From: Eunapius fragilis
Taxonomy: Eukaryota; Porifera; Demospongiae; Spongillida; Spongillidae
Assembly (NCBI GenBank): GCA_963681505.1
Contig: OY811971.1
Location: 3,627,711 to 3,691,710, forward strand
Direction: 5' to 3'
DNA length: 64,000 nt
The notes under the pieces are model-generated. The model ran no database searches. It was not told where the DNA came from and worked only from the letters and a program-made list of their open reading frames with translations. Each line of letters starts with the position of its first letter. Position 1 is the first letter of the stretch. Made by a program: the position numbers and the translations under genes. Of the stretch, positions 48,093 to 60,642 are shown one piece after another.

Positions 48093-50238
48093 GGGGGAAG
48101 GCTGATAGAAGGCTCTATTGGCAGACCAACAAATTATTAAGTAATTGATAAATTATTAAGAAATGATAACAGTATTCTAATTTGTCGTACCACATATTTT
48201 TTTATGTAGCATCAGTTGCAAATGAAAGTTCTGTTCAACATTCATTAGTGCATCTACAATGACCTATCATCATTATTATTAGAAAGCAAATATTGAAGCT
48301 AACTGACGTTTCTTTAGTAGTGAGTGCATATTGATCCCTACATAACACGAATATTTGGGCCACTTGTATCAAGTTATTGTGCATTAAAGTTTTCGTAAAT
48401 AAAGCCCACCAATGCAAGAGTGCTCAATCATACATCTTGACATGTACCAATTCCATTAATTCCCTCTTAACAAAATGGAACCTGGGCTTCACTCATATGA
48501 AGATCTTGCTATTTAATGTGTGACTGATAAACTGTACCATTATGGTTGATGAACATTTACATAAGGATGCATATGAAGCTAAGGGTCTGAACTAGCTGTC
48601 CAAATTGACCAGAATTAGGTAGATGTACTGAATACACCTCATACTCCATCATTGGTGAAAGATTTTATGGTTATGCAGAACAATAGGTATGCATGTACAT
48701 AGCTATGGCTTGGTGTGTCTGCAATAAAGTTGTGTGCATCACATAAAGGGGTCAATAACTAGCTAGTAACACACACCCATTCCTGTACCACATAGTATTC
48801 ATCACTAGGACCCAGTGTGTGACAATGGTACGTGGTGTCATTGTGGACAGAGGTGATGTGAGAATGCATCTTGGGTGAGTCCCTGTCACCATGCCTAATT
48901 AGATTAGTTTATACATATTTATGTGATTGTGATGTGTGTTGGTGTGTATACACGTTTGGTCTATATATAGTGTGTGATGTCCCTACATTTTGATTCTTCA
49001 ATCACAAGATCTAGCTCTATAAATAGTGGATCCAGCATTTTGTGAAGAGGGTGGAAGGGTCCTATCAAAGGTACTACGCCATGCCCTCTTCAATCTTTGA
49101 AAACTGAAATCATAAAGTTATACACGTTACATGTACATTGCTGATTATAAATGCAAACTAAATGTGTGCACCTGTGAATCTTTCAGAAAACCTATAACAT
49201 TGATTTGTTAAGCAGTACATGTGCAAATCCAATGTATTAAATTAAAATGCAAAACAGTAATTGTTTTAATTTGCATACACAACCAGTGTAAAAAATGACA
49301 TAAGGTTAAGTGTTACACTTGTGCCAAATCATTTTGCAGTTCTTCCTATATAAAGCTGTGTGTGTCTGAAATTTCTAACAAGTTGGCACAATTCTGAGAC
49401 ATTTCCGGCTGTGTTGATTATCCTCACATTTTCACCTGGATGCTGGATAAAACTAAAGTACATACGCAAACAGTACACATGCACACACATGCACACACAC
49501 ACACACGCACACACACACACACACCATTCCCACTACCTTCTTAAGTATTAGATGCTGAACTCATGGGTATTTTTAACATAGGGGTCTCAGATGATCATTA
49601 ATTGGTGCCATTGACTGACCAGATAAATACATGTAACTGAGCAGGAAGCATCCTAGCTACACTATTTAGAAAAAAGGTGTCCTTTCCCCTTTGGAATGTC
49701 CCCATCTAAAGGCAAAAACCAAGCCTAACTGTCACTTCCTTGCATTACACCTGTAGAACATAAAAAGTACCCTTCCATCACTCACCACCAGATGCTAGCA
49801 AAAAGGGTCCACATTGCACAATCTAATATAAAATGAGCACACTCACATGCTATGCAGACCTACTTAACAATTTGATGGCACCATGACTGGCCTCCTAGGG
49901 CTCTCCAATTTCAACTAGCATTCTTACGCTCCTTCCCACGGGCACCTATGCTCAAGAAATCAAGTGAGTAATGCTCGCTGGACCTACTTGACCTTCCAGA
50001 TGGCAGGCTTGGTTTGCATATCCTTCAGCAGGAATCTGTACAATATGAAGAATATTACATTTACTCCTTCAATGCCTCTAAATGCAGCTTTAACGTGACG
50101 TCAGCCACACGTGTCACATGATATAGCACAACACGTATAGTAGTACAAGCCGCTGTCTCAACCTACTCTCATCCAAAGTCGTTCCAGAACACCACCAACA
50201 CTGTATTGTTTAACAACACAGCTTTTAATGCTGACACA

Positions 50239-50277
<39 letters not shown>

Positions 50278-50316
50278 ATACATGCACGCATACAGCTGGA
50301 CCTTCCCAAGGTCTAC
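48093..50316. other. No gene seen
   Basis: Only dinucleotide tracts (about 49480-49523, 50235-50280) and the right arm of the 46.1-49.7 kb inverted repeat are visible. Confidence 0.6.
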
Positions 50317-52014
50317 CTTTGCATTACAAATGTTTTCACTTAATTAGTGCGTGAGTTATTTCCATTGGCTTAGACCCTGGTGGGGGAGCTTACAGCACTC
50401 CCCCATACCCCCTAACTGGTAGGGAGGGGGGCACCCTCCCCGGGACGATGCATGGGGGTGGTTGCCCCTCCCCCCGCCCGTACCGAATTTTTTATCTGAA
50501 TTGTTTGGTCCTCGAATGATGCTCATGTGAATCCCTGCCTTGGAAGACTATTGCTCCTCAACCATGTCAATGGCTATTCAAGGGTTAAGACGGACGGATG
50601 GGGGGTGGGGGGGGGGGGGGGGGGGGGGTGGTTGTCAGATGTGTCACTTGGAGAGATTACAGTTGGAGGGGCATTTAGATGCATTGACTTCAATAATTGC
50701 CAGGTGGTGTTATTGTTGGGAGCAATCCCTAGCTGAATAATTCAAAACTTGGCCAGCCTTGCCATACAAGAATAATCCAAAGCATTCCAGACCCATACAA
50801 AAGGTTCTGACTGCAACATCCAGTCTGCCATTAAGCATGCAAAGAATGGCTTATATGGCAAGGCTGACCAAGTTTTGAATTCTTCAGCTAGGGATTGCTC
50901 CCAACAATGACACCACCTGGCAATTATTGAAGTCAATGCATCTAAATCCCCCTCCAACTGTAATCCCTCCAATTGACACATCTGACAACCCCTCCCCCTC
51001 GCCCCCATCCTTCCACCGGATTTAACCCTTGAAGTGCGGAAGGCACCTTTTTGTGCCCATAAATTTGATGCAGAATAATGTTATAGTCTCACAGTTTTAA
51101 AACAATAACGCAGTTTCATCAATTGCAGCTGCCACTCAGAGCATGTTAGTGTACATGTAGTAAATATTACTTTATTGATATGGCCTTTCATAGAGCTAGA
51201 AGAATTTGTAAACAGGCTTCTTTCCGTCTGGTACACATGCATGAAACCCCGCGCGCGCATGTGGAATACTGTTACAAAGAAAAACCACAGACGGAAAGAA
51301 GCCTGTTTACGAATTCTTCTAGCTCTATGGAAGACCATATCAATAAAGTGATATATAGTACATGTCACTAAGAGCATGTTAGTGTGCATGTACTAAGTAT
51401 TACTTTATTGATATGGCCTTCCATAGTGCTAGAAGTATTCCTAAACAGGCTTCTTTCCGTCTGTGGTTTTATTTTGTAACAGTATTCCAAGCGCGCGCAG
51501 GGTTTCTTGCATGTGTACCAGACGGAAAGAAGCCTGTTTACAATTTCTTCTAGCTCTATGGTAGGCAATATCAATAAAGTAATATTTAGTACATGTACAC
51601 TAACATGCTCTGAGTGGCAGCTGCAATTGATGAAACTGCGTTGTTGTTTTAAAATTGTGAGACTATAACATTACTCTGCATCAAATTCATGGGCACAAAA
51701 AGGTGCCTTCCGCACTTCAAGGGTTAATATCTTGTCCGTCTTAACCCTTGAAGAGCCATTGACATGGTTGAGGAAGCAATGGTCTTTCGAGGTCGGGATT
51801 CACATGAGCATCATTTGAGGACCACATAATTCAGATAAAAAATTCGGTACGGCGGGGGGAGGGGCAACCACCCCCATGCATCGTCCCGGGGAGGGTGCCC
51901 CCTCCCGACCAGCTAGGGGGTATGAGGGGAGCGCAGTAAGCTCCCCCACCAGGGTCTAAGCCAACGGAAAAAAAACTCACGCACTAATTAAATAAAACAT
52001 TTGCAATGTGCAAG
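50317..52014. mobile_element. Nested foldback element
   Basis: The outer arms 50317-50600 and about 51725-52014 are inverted copies (CACTTAATTAGTGCGTGAG...CTCACGCACTAATTAA, and the GC-rich CCCCGGGACGATGCATGGGG section in both). The match resumes inside at 51018-51180 against 51580-51725 (TTAACCCTTGAAG, GCGGAAGGCACC). The break in the left arm is filled by 50601-51017, itself an inverted repeat (GTCAGATGTGTCA...TGACACATCTGAC) with a poly(G) run. The centre holds two tandem hairpins built on AAACAGGCTTCTTTCCGTCT (about 51190-51345 and 51435-51560). No gene. Confidence 0.88.
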
Positions 52015-52485
52015 AAACAAGTGTTCTGAATAGACCCTTGGTGGAGCAGGATGAAGAGTAATTCTCTGCTAACTTCCTGTTATACTTGTTCTAAAGTACT
52101 GCACCCCTGGGATAGGGGTCAAAGCTAAAAGAACGCTGATTAAGAATTTGAAGCATCATACTATAGACCTGGAAGCATCGTGCGGTGGTGTGGTAGGTTC
52201 TTTATGAAAAAGATTTTGACTAAGTATTGAAGTGCAAAGTTAAAAGTTAAAGGGTGTATATATAATAATACTGAAAATAAAATGTAATAGTTTTATGTTT
52301 AGCACACGACCAACATAGTATCCTACAAATGCATGCACGCTGTTCGACATACATCTATGCAATAATGAAGTCACCATATTATCGAGGTGATACGTTTCCG
52401 TAGAAATGGGCGGGGTAAAAGATAAAAGTCGTTAATTGTGGTGTAGCTTTATAGGTTTTCGTGCGCACTATAGCTATGAAATGGT

Positions 52486-52500
52486 GAATATATATAAATA
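52486..52500 (+). promoter_or_regulatory. TATA box of gene C
   Basis: ATATATATAAATAG lies about 80 nt before the ATG at 52575, in a position that would give a leader of roughly 45-50 nt. Confidence 0.5.
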
Positions 52501-52574
52501 GCACTGAGATATGCATCTTGTTGCAATACGCTTCATAATACGAGAGGATATTCAAACACGTGGCATCGAAAGAC

Positions 52575-55409
52575 ATGTGCGAACATTCTACACTCAATGC
52601 AGCCGCTTTGGAAAGGCTTCATTTGGCGCCAGTGAAGAACCCTGCCATACCATTCACGGTTGAACTTCAGGTTAACACATTTTCCGATCCTAACAATGGC
52701 ATCATCGCATGGAGAGACGTTCCAGGAGCGAAAGGTCAGCATGAACCTAAAATTGCCGTTAAGTTCGACACAGGCCGCTACCCAAAGTTACAGTCATTCA
52801 AGTCGGCCTACAGCTCTGACAAACAATTCTTGTTGCTGGTGGGAGGAAGGTAAGCGTGCAGAACTCCTGCGTACATGATGATGCATTGATCTGCAGATAC
52901 ATAATATGTATGTATGTATGTGTGCATAATGCGGTTAATAACGGTACATGCAGTTCTCATATGATAATATAAAACAATATATTAATAATAATTATTATAC
53001 ATATATACATGCATAATATTGAGGTTTGTTATCGTTTTGTTTTCTCAGAACTGCTGGTCTTCATACATTCTATACAAAAAAAAGCAACTTCCACAAAATG
53101 GACCAAAACCACGCTCTATTTGTGATAGATCTTAAGAACCACATTACCTTCGCTGCGGCACTTCCCCATGGTCTGTATGAATCTCTTAGCGTCATGAACG
53201 CTCAAGCGCAACAAGTAGGAAACTACCTCTACATCGTTGGAGGGTATGGGTGGTCAGAAGATCGCAATATGAACATTACCTACGATGTGGTGAGCGCTGA
53301 TCACGTGACAAACTTCCTTTCTCTCTTCACTGATGCAATGTGCTATATTGCAGTTGAGCGTAATTAATGTGGACGGTGTGATTTCCGCCATTGTAAAAAG
53401 TGCCGGGATTGATCCAACTGTTCCAAACATCAAAGAATTCGTACTGCAAACGAGCAACCCCCTTTTTCAGGTACAAAGACATGTAATTGTGACTGTTGCA
53501 TAAATGTATATCGGTCCAGGGAGCGGGTTGTAAATAGATATCCACTACGGCATGGCGTATACCAGCCCCGCATGAGCCAGCGAAACGTGCACACTTTCGA
53601 ATGAATGCATGTTCACATATCGATATGCATGCATATATATATGTATATGGGACAGTGTCCAGCTAAATCACCCTTATGGTACTTTTTCAAAATTTCCAGA
53701 ACAAGCAAAAGAAAAGTAACGCTCGCATTGAAATGTATGACTAATTATAAATTCAATGCCTAATAACTTTGTGATGGATAGTCCGAAATAGGATGCGTAG
53801 GACCATTTGACAGAAGCTCATGGGTGTTCAAGGAAAATCAAAAAATTTGAAAACTTGAAAAACTAGCCAGAAGGGTGATTATGCTGGACACTGTCCCATA
53901 TATAATATATAATTATGATAGATATACTTGTGCAACGTGCCAGGAATTTAGTCGCGCAAACATGCATGCTCGAGTAAAAGATTTGCTACTTCTCGCAGAT
54001 AACAGGAGGAGAAATGCTGTTCAATCCGGCCCAATACGAGAAGGTTTTGCCCATGGTGGACCGCTTTTACCTCATCGTTGGACAACATTTCACGGTATGA
54101 TATCATATTGGTTCCACTGCTATGTACAATACCAGCTTTTAAAGGTCATTCATAGCGATTCAACACTAATGGTTGCATGGAAATTGAATGCCATTTAAGA
54201 TTGTACATGTATTTCAATATACTTGCATATTTTCAGGGTAATTACGGCGGCGATCCATCTGACACGTTCAAATACACTCGTTCAATAGTGGCATTCAACG
54301 TTCCAAAGCCAGAAGCCAATCCCGACAACGGAACTCTTCAGCTTCCGAGCATCGCTGCGGTTACATTGAATGCTTTCAACTGTACCAGCGACGCTCACAA
54401 CGCACACAGCCTCGATGCACAATTGGCCCGTCGAGATCTCACCGTGGTGCCGACGTTTCTGCCGCAATCGATATATTCTGATGCCGACAAGAAGAAGGCT
54501 TTCCCGGGAGCCTTGATTCTGAGCGGTGTGTTCCAGCAGGATGGTTCCAACGCGCCATTTCTGCAGCCAATCATTTTCAGTTTCAGCTCAGGTGACGTCA
54601 CGATCAATCCTCCTGGACATGGAAAGGCGAAGACAATACCATCATTTCAAGTGGGATCTTTCTTCCAACTTTATAACAACTATTCATGCGCTAGTGTGCA
54701 ACTCTTCAGCCCCAAAGATGCAGCTATGTACAACATCCTGCTTGGCGGGGTCAGCTACTTCTTTAAGTCTCCCGAGGGAGGTATGTAACGACTTAATTTC
54801 CTAAACTGGTATTTTAATATTATAATTGATGCCTCATGCTTTTATGCACGAAGGGTTCTTTAAGTAACCCACAATCGTACATTCATTAATAAATAAAGAG
54901 GTTTCATTTTTTTCACCATGACCGCATGTGCATGCATGCTCACTTAAAAACATGATATTAATTGTTTTTCCTTTTGACAGAGTTGGATCAAGCAAGTACT
55001 CTCTTCAAAATCCCTCTCACGACTGATGTGTCTGTAGTAAAGCTGGATAACGAAGGACATTACACACAAGTATAGTTGCTACCTAAACCTCCGACCATTA
55101 AAACTCTGTTTTATTTTATAGGTCTTGTGTCCTCGCTCAGAAGATTTCTTCAAGAGGACTGGTATCACATCATTTGGAACAGAAGCCATTTTCCTACCCA
55201 GCGCTCGTCTTCCGGAGAACGAAGCTAACTTGAGTGCAGAAGTATTCGATTTAGACAGACTCCGCTCACATGGGCGTCGTGTGAAGATTGGGTCAGTATA
55301 TGGTGGAATCGAAAGCACGGAACAGGTCGGCTTTCCTCCCGTATTCTCTCCGGCGAAGACGGAAGCAGCGTCGCGACTGATTGATGTCTACGTGGTTTTC
55401 AAAGAGTAG
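52575..55409 (+). CDS. Gene C: kelch-like beta-propeller protein
   Basis: Seven exons: 52575-52849, 53049-53289, 53354-53470, 53999-54094, 54237-54780, 54981-55069 and 55122-55409 (TAG). Every intron is GT-AG and phases agree throughout; the total is 1650 nt, 549 aa. The first in-frame ATG after a stop at 52536-52538 is used. Repeated blade signatures are visible: 'FLLLVGGRTAGLHTF', 'NYLYIVGGYGW', 'RFYLIVGQHFTG', and further 'FPGALILSGVF' and 'YNILLGGVSYFF'. Each is a hydrophobic strand ending in Gly-Gly or similar, as in kelch propellers. There is no signal peptide or membrane span. I recall similar 'GGR-GLH...GGYG' proteins mainly from Bacteroidota, where they are annotated as kelch-type; this suggests but does not prove ancient transfer. 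Binding partner or enzymatic role is unknown. Confidence 0.85.
53648..53898. mobile_element. MITE, family 'GGGACAGTGTCCAGC', copy 2 (gene C intron 3)
   Basis: 251 bp with inverted ends TGGGACAGTGTCCAGC and GCTGGACACTGTCCCA, and TA on both sides (53646-53647, 53899-53900). Similar throughout to 24745-24988. Confidence 0.9.
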
Positions 55410-56483
55410 CATGCAGGTCTTTTTCTTATTACATATAACTTATAGGAGCAGGCAATTTCTAAAACTGTACATTATCAACTACATTAATTGACTGGAGTTT
55501 ACATTGTAATGCCATTATTTCTATTAGCATTCCTTTATTCAGTTTGGGGGACACACGGTACAGTCATGTATTTAGGGTAGAAAGTACAGATAACCAGTCG
55601 TGGCGGATCCATGGGGGAAAGGCCCCCCTCAGGCAGCCTATTGATGCCTCATACACGGACCATACATATTTAACCTTTCATAAAGTGTGAATGCCTTAGT
55701 AAATGTTGCATTGCAGTCCAACTTGGCTTAATTCACAATTGATCAGTTTGCAGCCAGTGACTGTAACAGTTTCAGTTCTGTACATTGCTTCCACCAAGGT
55801 ACTGTAACAGCCATGGTGGGAGTGAGCTTTTTGTACAGAAACACACATAGTACTCATCATGTAGACACCACACAACAAGCTTAGAATTGTGTAGTGCTTC
55901 ACAATAAGCTAGAATGTTGCCTTACCTTCTCTCTGAAAATAGTAGCCAACAAAACATGCTCATTTCTGCCATTACCACCATGACATGGGTGTGGCTCAGA
56001 ACCTCCAATCCATATACCCTTCTAGATATAGGGCGATGCAGCAAACAGAATAAACCTGCATAGTGTGCAAGAGCTTGTGAGTCCATGTGAGTGTGCATGT
56101 ATCTGTGTAAGACCATGTGGTCCACGTGAGTGTATCAGTGTAACATATGCATGCAAACAAACCTGAACAATCGTATTAGGTGGATATATATAGACACACC
56201 ACCCCCATACAGTAGTGGTCTTAAAGAGTTCACGTAGAACTGCATGCATGCCGTTTCGTAGACAGTTTTACTAAAACGGTTCAGATGCGGGGAGCGTACG
56301 CTAATGACACGCCATGCCGTGCGCTTTTTTTTGGCTTTCGCGTAAGTGTGAAAACGTCGACCATTCTTCAGAAGTGTTATTCTGCTTCTATTCTGTTTCC
56401 CCATTGTTTGTACATGATTTGTACCCACATTTGGGGGCCACTAGTACAACAGGGTCGTGTTGTCGGCCTTTTTCTGCCACATT
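55410..56483. other. Intergenic, no gene seen
   Basis: No domain-bearing frame. GGCGGATCCATGGGGGAAAG near 55597 looks like a worn hAT-type end but has no partner that I could find. Confidence 0.55.
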
Positions 56484-56541
56484 TTCTGTACTCATCTGCA
56501 TTCGTGCGAGCAAATATATTTGCTCGCAGATGAGTACAGGA
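56484..56541. repeat. Palindrome with one 8-nt asymmetry
   Basis: TTCTGTACTCATCTGC...CGAGCAAATA meets TATTTGCTCG, then GCAGATGAGTACAG. The left arm carries about 8 extra nucleotides (around ATTCGTG). Confidence 0.85.
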
Positions 56542-56542
56542 A

Positions 56543-56634
56543 ACTCACTACCACCTCGATCCATCACACGGCTGTGACATGGAATGTATACATTCCATGT
56601 CACAGCCGTGTGATGGATCGAGGTGGTAGTGAGT
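56543..56634. repeat. Perfect 92-bp palindrome
   Basis: 46-bp arms with no spacer, centred between 56588 and 56589 (ATGTA|TACAT). The outer bases are ACTCACTACCACC / GGTGGTAGTGAGT. I checked all 46 positions and found no mismatch. Confidence 0.97.
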
Positions 56635-57650
56635 AGATAGAGTCTTGCGCGAAAAATTAGCTTGAGGCTGAAGATTTACACATCATCAGTATAAGTGCTG
56701 TTGAAATCTGAAAAATTTACTAGTGATCGAATAGCCTTTTGAAAGCAAGTACGCTCGGGTGTCCGTACGTGCTGTGAGGTGAAGTTAAAGTATGCCACAT
56801 AAGGGTTATTTAGAATGCAAGCATCAATATAATCATAGTAGGTAGCATGCATGTCGTGCATTATGGTGCAAAAAACGGTGTTGAGTTTGACTTAAACAGC
56901 GTTGTATAACTACGGTACCGAAATCCGGTGCGTCTACCATCAAACCGTCCAATGGAAACGGCAACGCAGTTCAACCGGAACTTTTTTTTATGACCGCTAC
57001 AGTATACATGAAATAACTTTGCATTTGTATTGTTGATTATCATGCATGTTCATAAAACTTCTTATGTGAAGAGAATTTATACATGGTTATGCACCTCTGA
57101 CAGTTTCATTGCATGTGTGTTGAAAATGGTATAAATAATAAAGTTTAAGGTAAACTGAGTTAACCGGCTGCTGACGATAAGGAAATCACATCATGGGATC
57201 ATTCAGCAGCTGCCGGTGAGATTTTCTTTTGAGCTATACTTCTGAGATTTTGGCATGTCGGTGCAAGAGAGCATACCGCAGGATGGAAACCTTCAAGGAG
57301 GAGCAGCGGTTATGGCTGGTAAACGTCGTGACGAAAGCGTCAAGTCGGTCGAGACCCCGTCGACCGCGAGTCAACGACTAGCCTCGTCCCCAGGCCCTAT
57401 TTTAATATTAAAGTTAGCGGGGACAAAAAATAGGGCCTGGTATCGATTGGCAAGGTCTTGGCGCGCATGCGCTAGCCATTCTCCAGAATCTGGAGAATCG
57501 TGCACTGTTGTACTTTGGTTTGTTATCTTTTCCGTATATTTAGTCAGTTCTCCGCATAAGCTTTACCTCGTCCCAGACCGTCGTATATGCGTCGCCCGTG
57601 GATTTGCGTAGCGCTCCATTTCGAAATATAACAAAATCAATGCTAAGAAA

Positions 57651-60642
57651 TGGAGACAAAGAAAGAGTCAAGGTCTTGCAGGATTTGTGGCAGTGTTGTG
57701 CCTCCCACACATTGGATAGCACTCTTTTCTACAAAATTTTTTGAATTCAGGTCTTGCAGAAAGGCTCAGCAAGGTTGCTGATGTCCCAGTGGCTCCAGAT
57801 GATGGTTTGACTAAGTTCATCTGCGGGATCTGCAATAGGAAATTTTTGTCAGCAGAGTCATTTATAAGAACAGCCAAGGCTAGTTATGAGAAGAATAAAG
57901 CCTCACCCCATGGGTTCACAAGCCCAGATCACACGAAAAAGAACCAAGGACACCAGTGGCCCTGAGGCATCTCCTCACACCAGCCAGTGTAGACCTGTGG
58001 CCAAGCGTCTGACTCCTGAGCGCCCTGGAAGAAGACTTACTTATCCTGATTGCCATAACTGTAAGGGAAATATAAAACATAATGCATCACACTTGATTTA
58101 TTTATGCATTTAAAAACAGCACAGACTGATAATTGCACTGAGCCACTGAGTGACAGTATCAATGATCAGGTACCAGGTACTACAGATGGCCCAGGAGACC
58201 AAGAGCTACATGTGATTGGTGCCCCAAATGTACCTCAGAATTCCGCTGAAGGTAAGCTGTATACATACATGTAAATTCATCAACCAAATTTACATGCACC
58301 ATAGTTACGGAAGCAAGCGTAATTGTATGTTATAACTCAACTGAAGATGCTATGGCTGCTCCTACATCAGTTAAGGTAAATATTTTATAAACTATAATGT
58401 TCTTAATACTTATTGTGCACAATGTATACAGATTTCTGTGTACTCACCTCGAAATGGTGCTGATGTGATCACAGTTGTCAGTCCTCAATATGAAAAGATT
58501 GTCAAGGCATTGGCTGGTGGCAACATGAAGTCGATTTGCAGAGCTTTTTTGCCAATCCTCATCTCAGACAGGTTGCTGTGTCCAAAGTATCCCGACTGGT
58601 TAATGATGAGTGCTCCTTGTTGTGCAAAAAGAACGTACAGCCAGTATCACTGTTCCGCCATATGTCCCTCGAGCAGGCTGAGAAATTCACATGGACTCAA
58701 GCTATTTCAGAGATTAGCAGCAAGGCGCCAACTCTTTTCAGCATTATGAATAACTGTGTAGTGACACAACGCTCAGCCAGCTGGAACGAGCACAAGAAAG
58801 GGGATGCACAGTACCCAGGCTTGTGCACAGCAGTGGCCATTCTCTTGAAGGAGCGCAACAGAGTTATGTGTGGGGTGCAGTCGTATGTATCCAGTGTTCT
58901 CTTTTCAAATAACATTCACAAGAAGGTGTGTGCAAGTGTATATGTTTGTGTGTGGCATGGAAAGGAAATATGTAAATAACAGCATACTTTTTTACAGACT
59001 TGGACACAGCTGAATCACATGAATGTTACTCTCTCCTACAATGCCATTCTCAAGCAAGTAAATGAAATAAGCCAACATACTAAAGTGATGGATGAATGGC
59101 TAAGGGGAGGGGCTTTTGTGAAGTTTGTAGGTGACAATGTGGACAAGCAGTGCAATGTAAAAGACATCAGGAGTGACCATCACGGGGAACTTAGACACAT
59201 GTTCAGCCTACTTGCAATAAAGGCCCGCATCTCACCTCCGGCTCCTCTGCCTGAGTTCTCACCACCTAGCCTCATGTCACATCGTTTAGACTGCTTTCTG
59301 CCATCTTGAGAGGATATGAAGGTTATTCTGAGTGACATGGAGGTGCTTGTTGCTAGAATACTGTGCGATTACGTGAAGGATCTGCGTCAGCTGAAGAAGT
59401 TTGTTGTCCCTCACATTCCACACACCTACAGTGACAAGATGGCAGACAAGTCTGATGTCCTTGTGTTGGATGTGCTGCACAAGAATGAGACCAAGAGCAG
59501 TGACATGGTGCACATAATGAGAGAGATGGCCTCATACTTAGGAGCATCGTACAGCCATGTAGCTCTTACAGGGGGTGACCATGTCACTTGTGAACGAGAA
59601 CAGGGTGCCAAGCGTCATGTGATGTGCTCCAACACACGAGAAGGTCGACTTGAGCAGCTGGAGTCATGTGTAGAGGACTGGCACTGTGTCATGAACTTCA
59701 TGTTGGTAAGTACATGTAGTGCATTACATACACATGATAATTCAGTGTGACTATAAGTATATTACATGTACATGTACCTTTGATTTTCTGCAGTTGATTT
59801 GGCAAAAGCTTGTGAAGATCAGTCCAAGAGACCATGGGTCGCTAAACCAACTCTTTACAAGACTTGGACGGTTACCAAAAGCAAACAAGCCAAAGGATGA
59901 CATGCATGCATGCCAGGATGCGTTACTGACTGTGTTCAAGGGACACATAGTGGCAGCTGCATGTAGAGAGCTCAACATAGGAGGACCTGACGGGGACATA
60001 AAGGATATAATCGTAAACATGTCTTTGTTGAATGACCTGACCGTGAAGGTGGCTAGAAGGTTTACAGTGATTCAAGAGGCTTTTCTCAATGAGAGTGTAC
60101 CAGACACTGGTGATCGAGTACACAGCTATGCACAGATCCTCTGCCACTTTGCAGCTATAGTCCATCTCTTCACCGACGCTTGCAAGGAAGGAGATGGAGA
60201 ACATGTCACCTGGTGTTGGAAGTTGTGTATGCTTCACTTCCATGCAGAAAGGAAGACGAAATATGCACTTGAGGCTCTAAGACTACAATTCCAACTTGTT
60301 ACTCTCCAGCCTAACCTTGTGCACCAGCTGACCTGGGGAAGGTTTGTGAATACACATGGTGGCAAAGGTTGAAACATTCCTTGTGATCTCCACAATGAGC
60401 ATGTGAACAAGCTGTACAAAGAAATAATAGGGAACATGGGAGCTAACTTTACCGAGTTTGCTAGTACTCGTGCTGCAAGAGCAGTGTCCTCCCTTGAGAG
60501 GCTTGCTCTTGGCTTTGAGAGACAGACAGGCATCCACATCTGCACAAATAAGAAGAAAACTTCAATGACACATTGGCATCTAGATCTGGTTGTTAAACAT
60601 AGGAATACTTACCCTTGTTTCCAGAGAGTATTGCAGCATTAA
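57651..60642 (+). pseudogene. DUF6589-like mobile-element protein, inactivated
   Basis: ATG 57651 starts a zinc-finger-like N-terminus: Cys pairs in 'SCRICGS' and, after a frameshift near 57735, in 'FICGICNRKF', a ZAD-like spacing. Later pieces, joined over GT-AG introns (donors near 58251, 58377, 58925 and 59706; acceptors near 58119, 58434, 58998 and 59793), include 'YNAILKQVNEISQHTKVMDE', 'VKFVGDNVDKQCNVKDIRSD', 'YSHVALTGGDHVTCEREQGA' and 'CDLHNEHVNKLYKEIIGNMG'. I associate these with the DUF6589 family, common in animal and fungal mobile elements; its biochemical role is not established. Breaks are frameshifts at about 57735, 57900-57960 and 58545 (T run), and in-frame TGA at 59307-59309 and 60370-60372. 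Confidence 0.72.

Larger units (their letters stand above)
46102..49667. mobile_element. Inverted-repeat-bounded block enclosing LINE fragments
   Basis: 46102-46415 and 49290-49667 are imperfect inverted copies: AATAGTGTAGCTAGGATGC and 'cttcctgctcag' at both ends, then TGATCATTTGAGAC against TCAGATGATCATTAA, and GAGGATAATCAACACAGCC against its complement near 49412. Indels and GT/CA tracts separate the matches. It may be an old element with about 0.35-kb TIRs or an inverted duplication. No transposase was seen. Confidence 0.65.
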
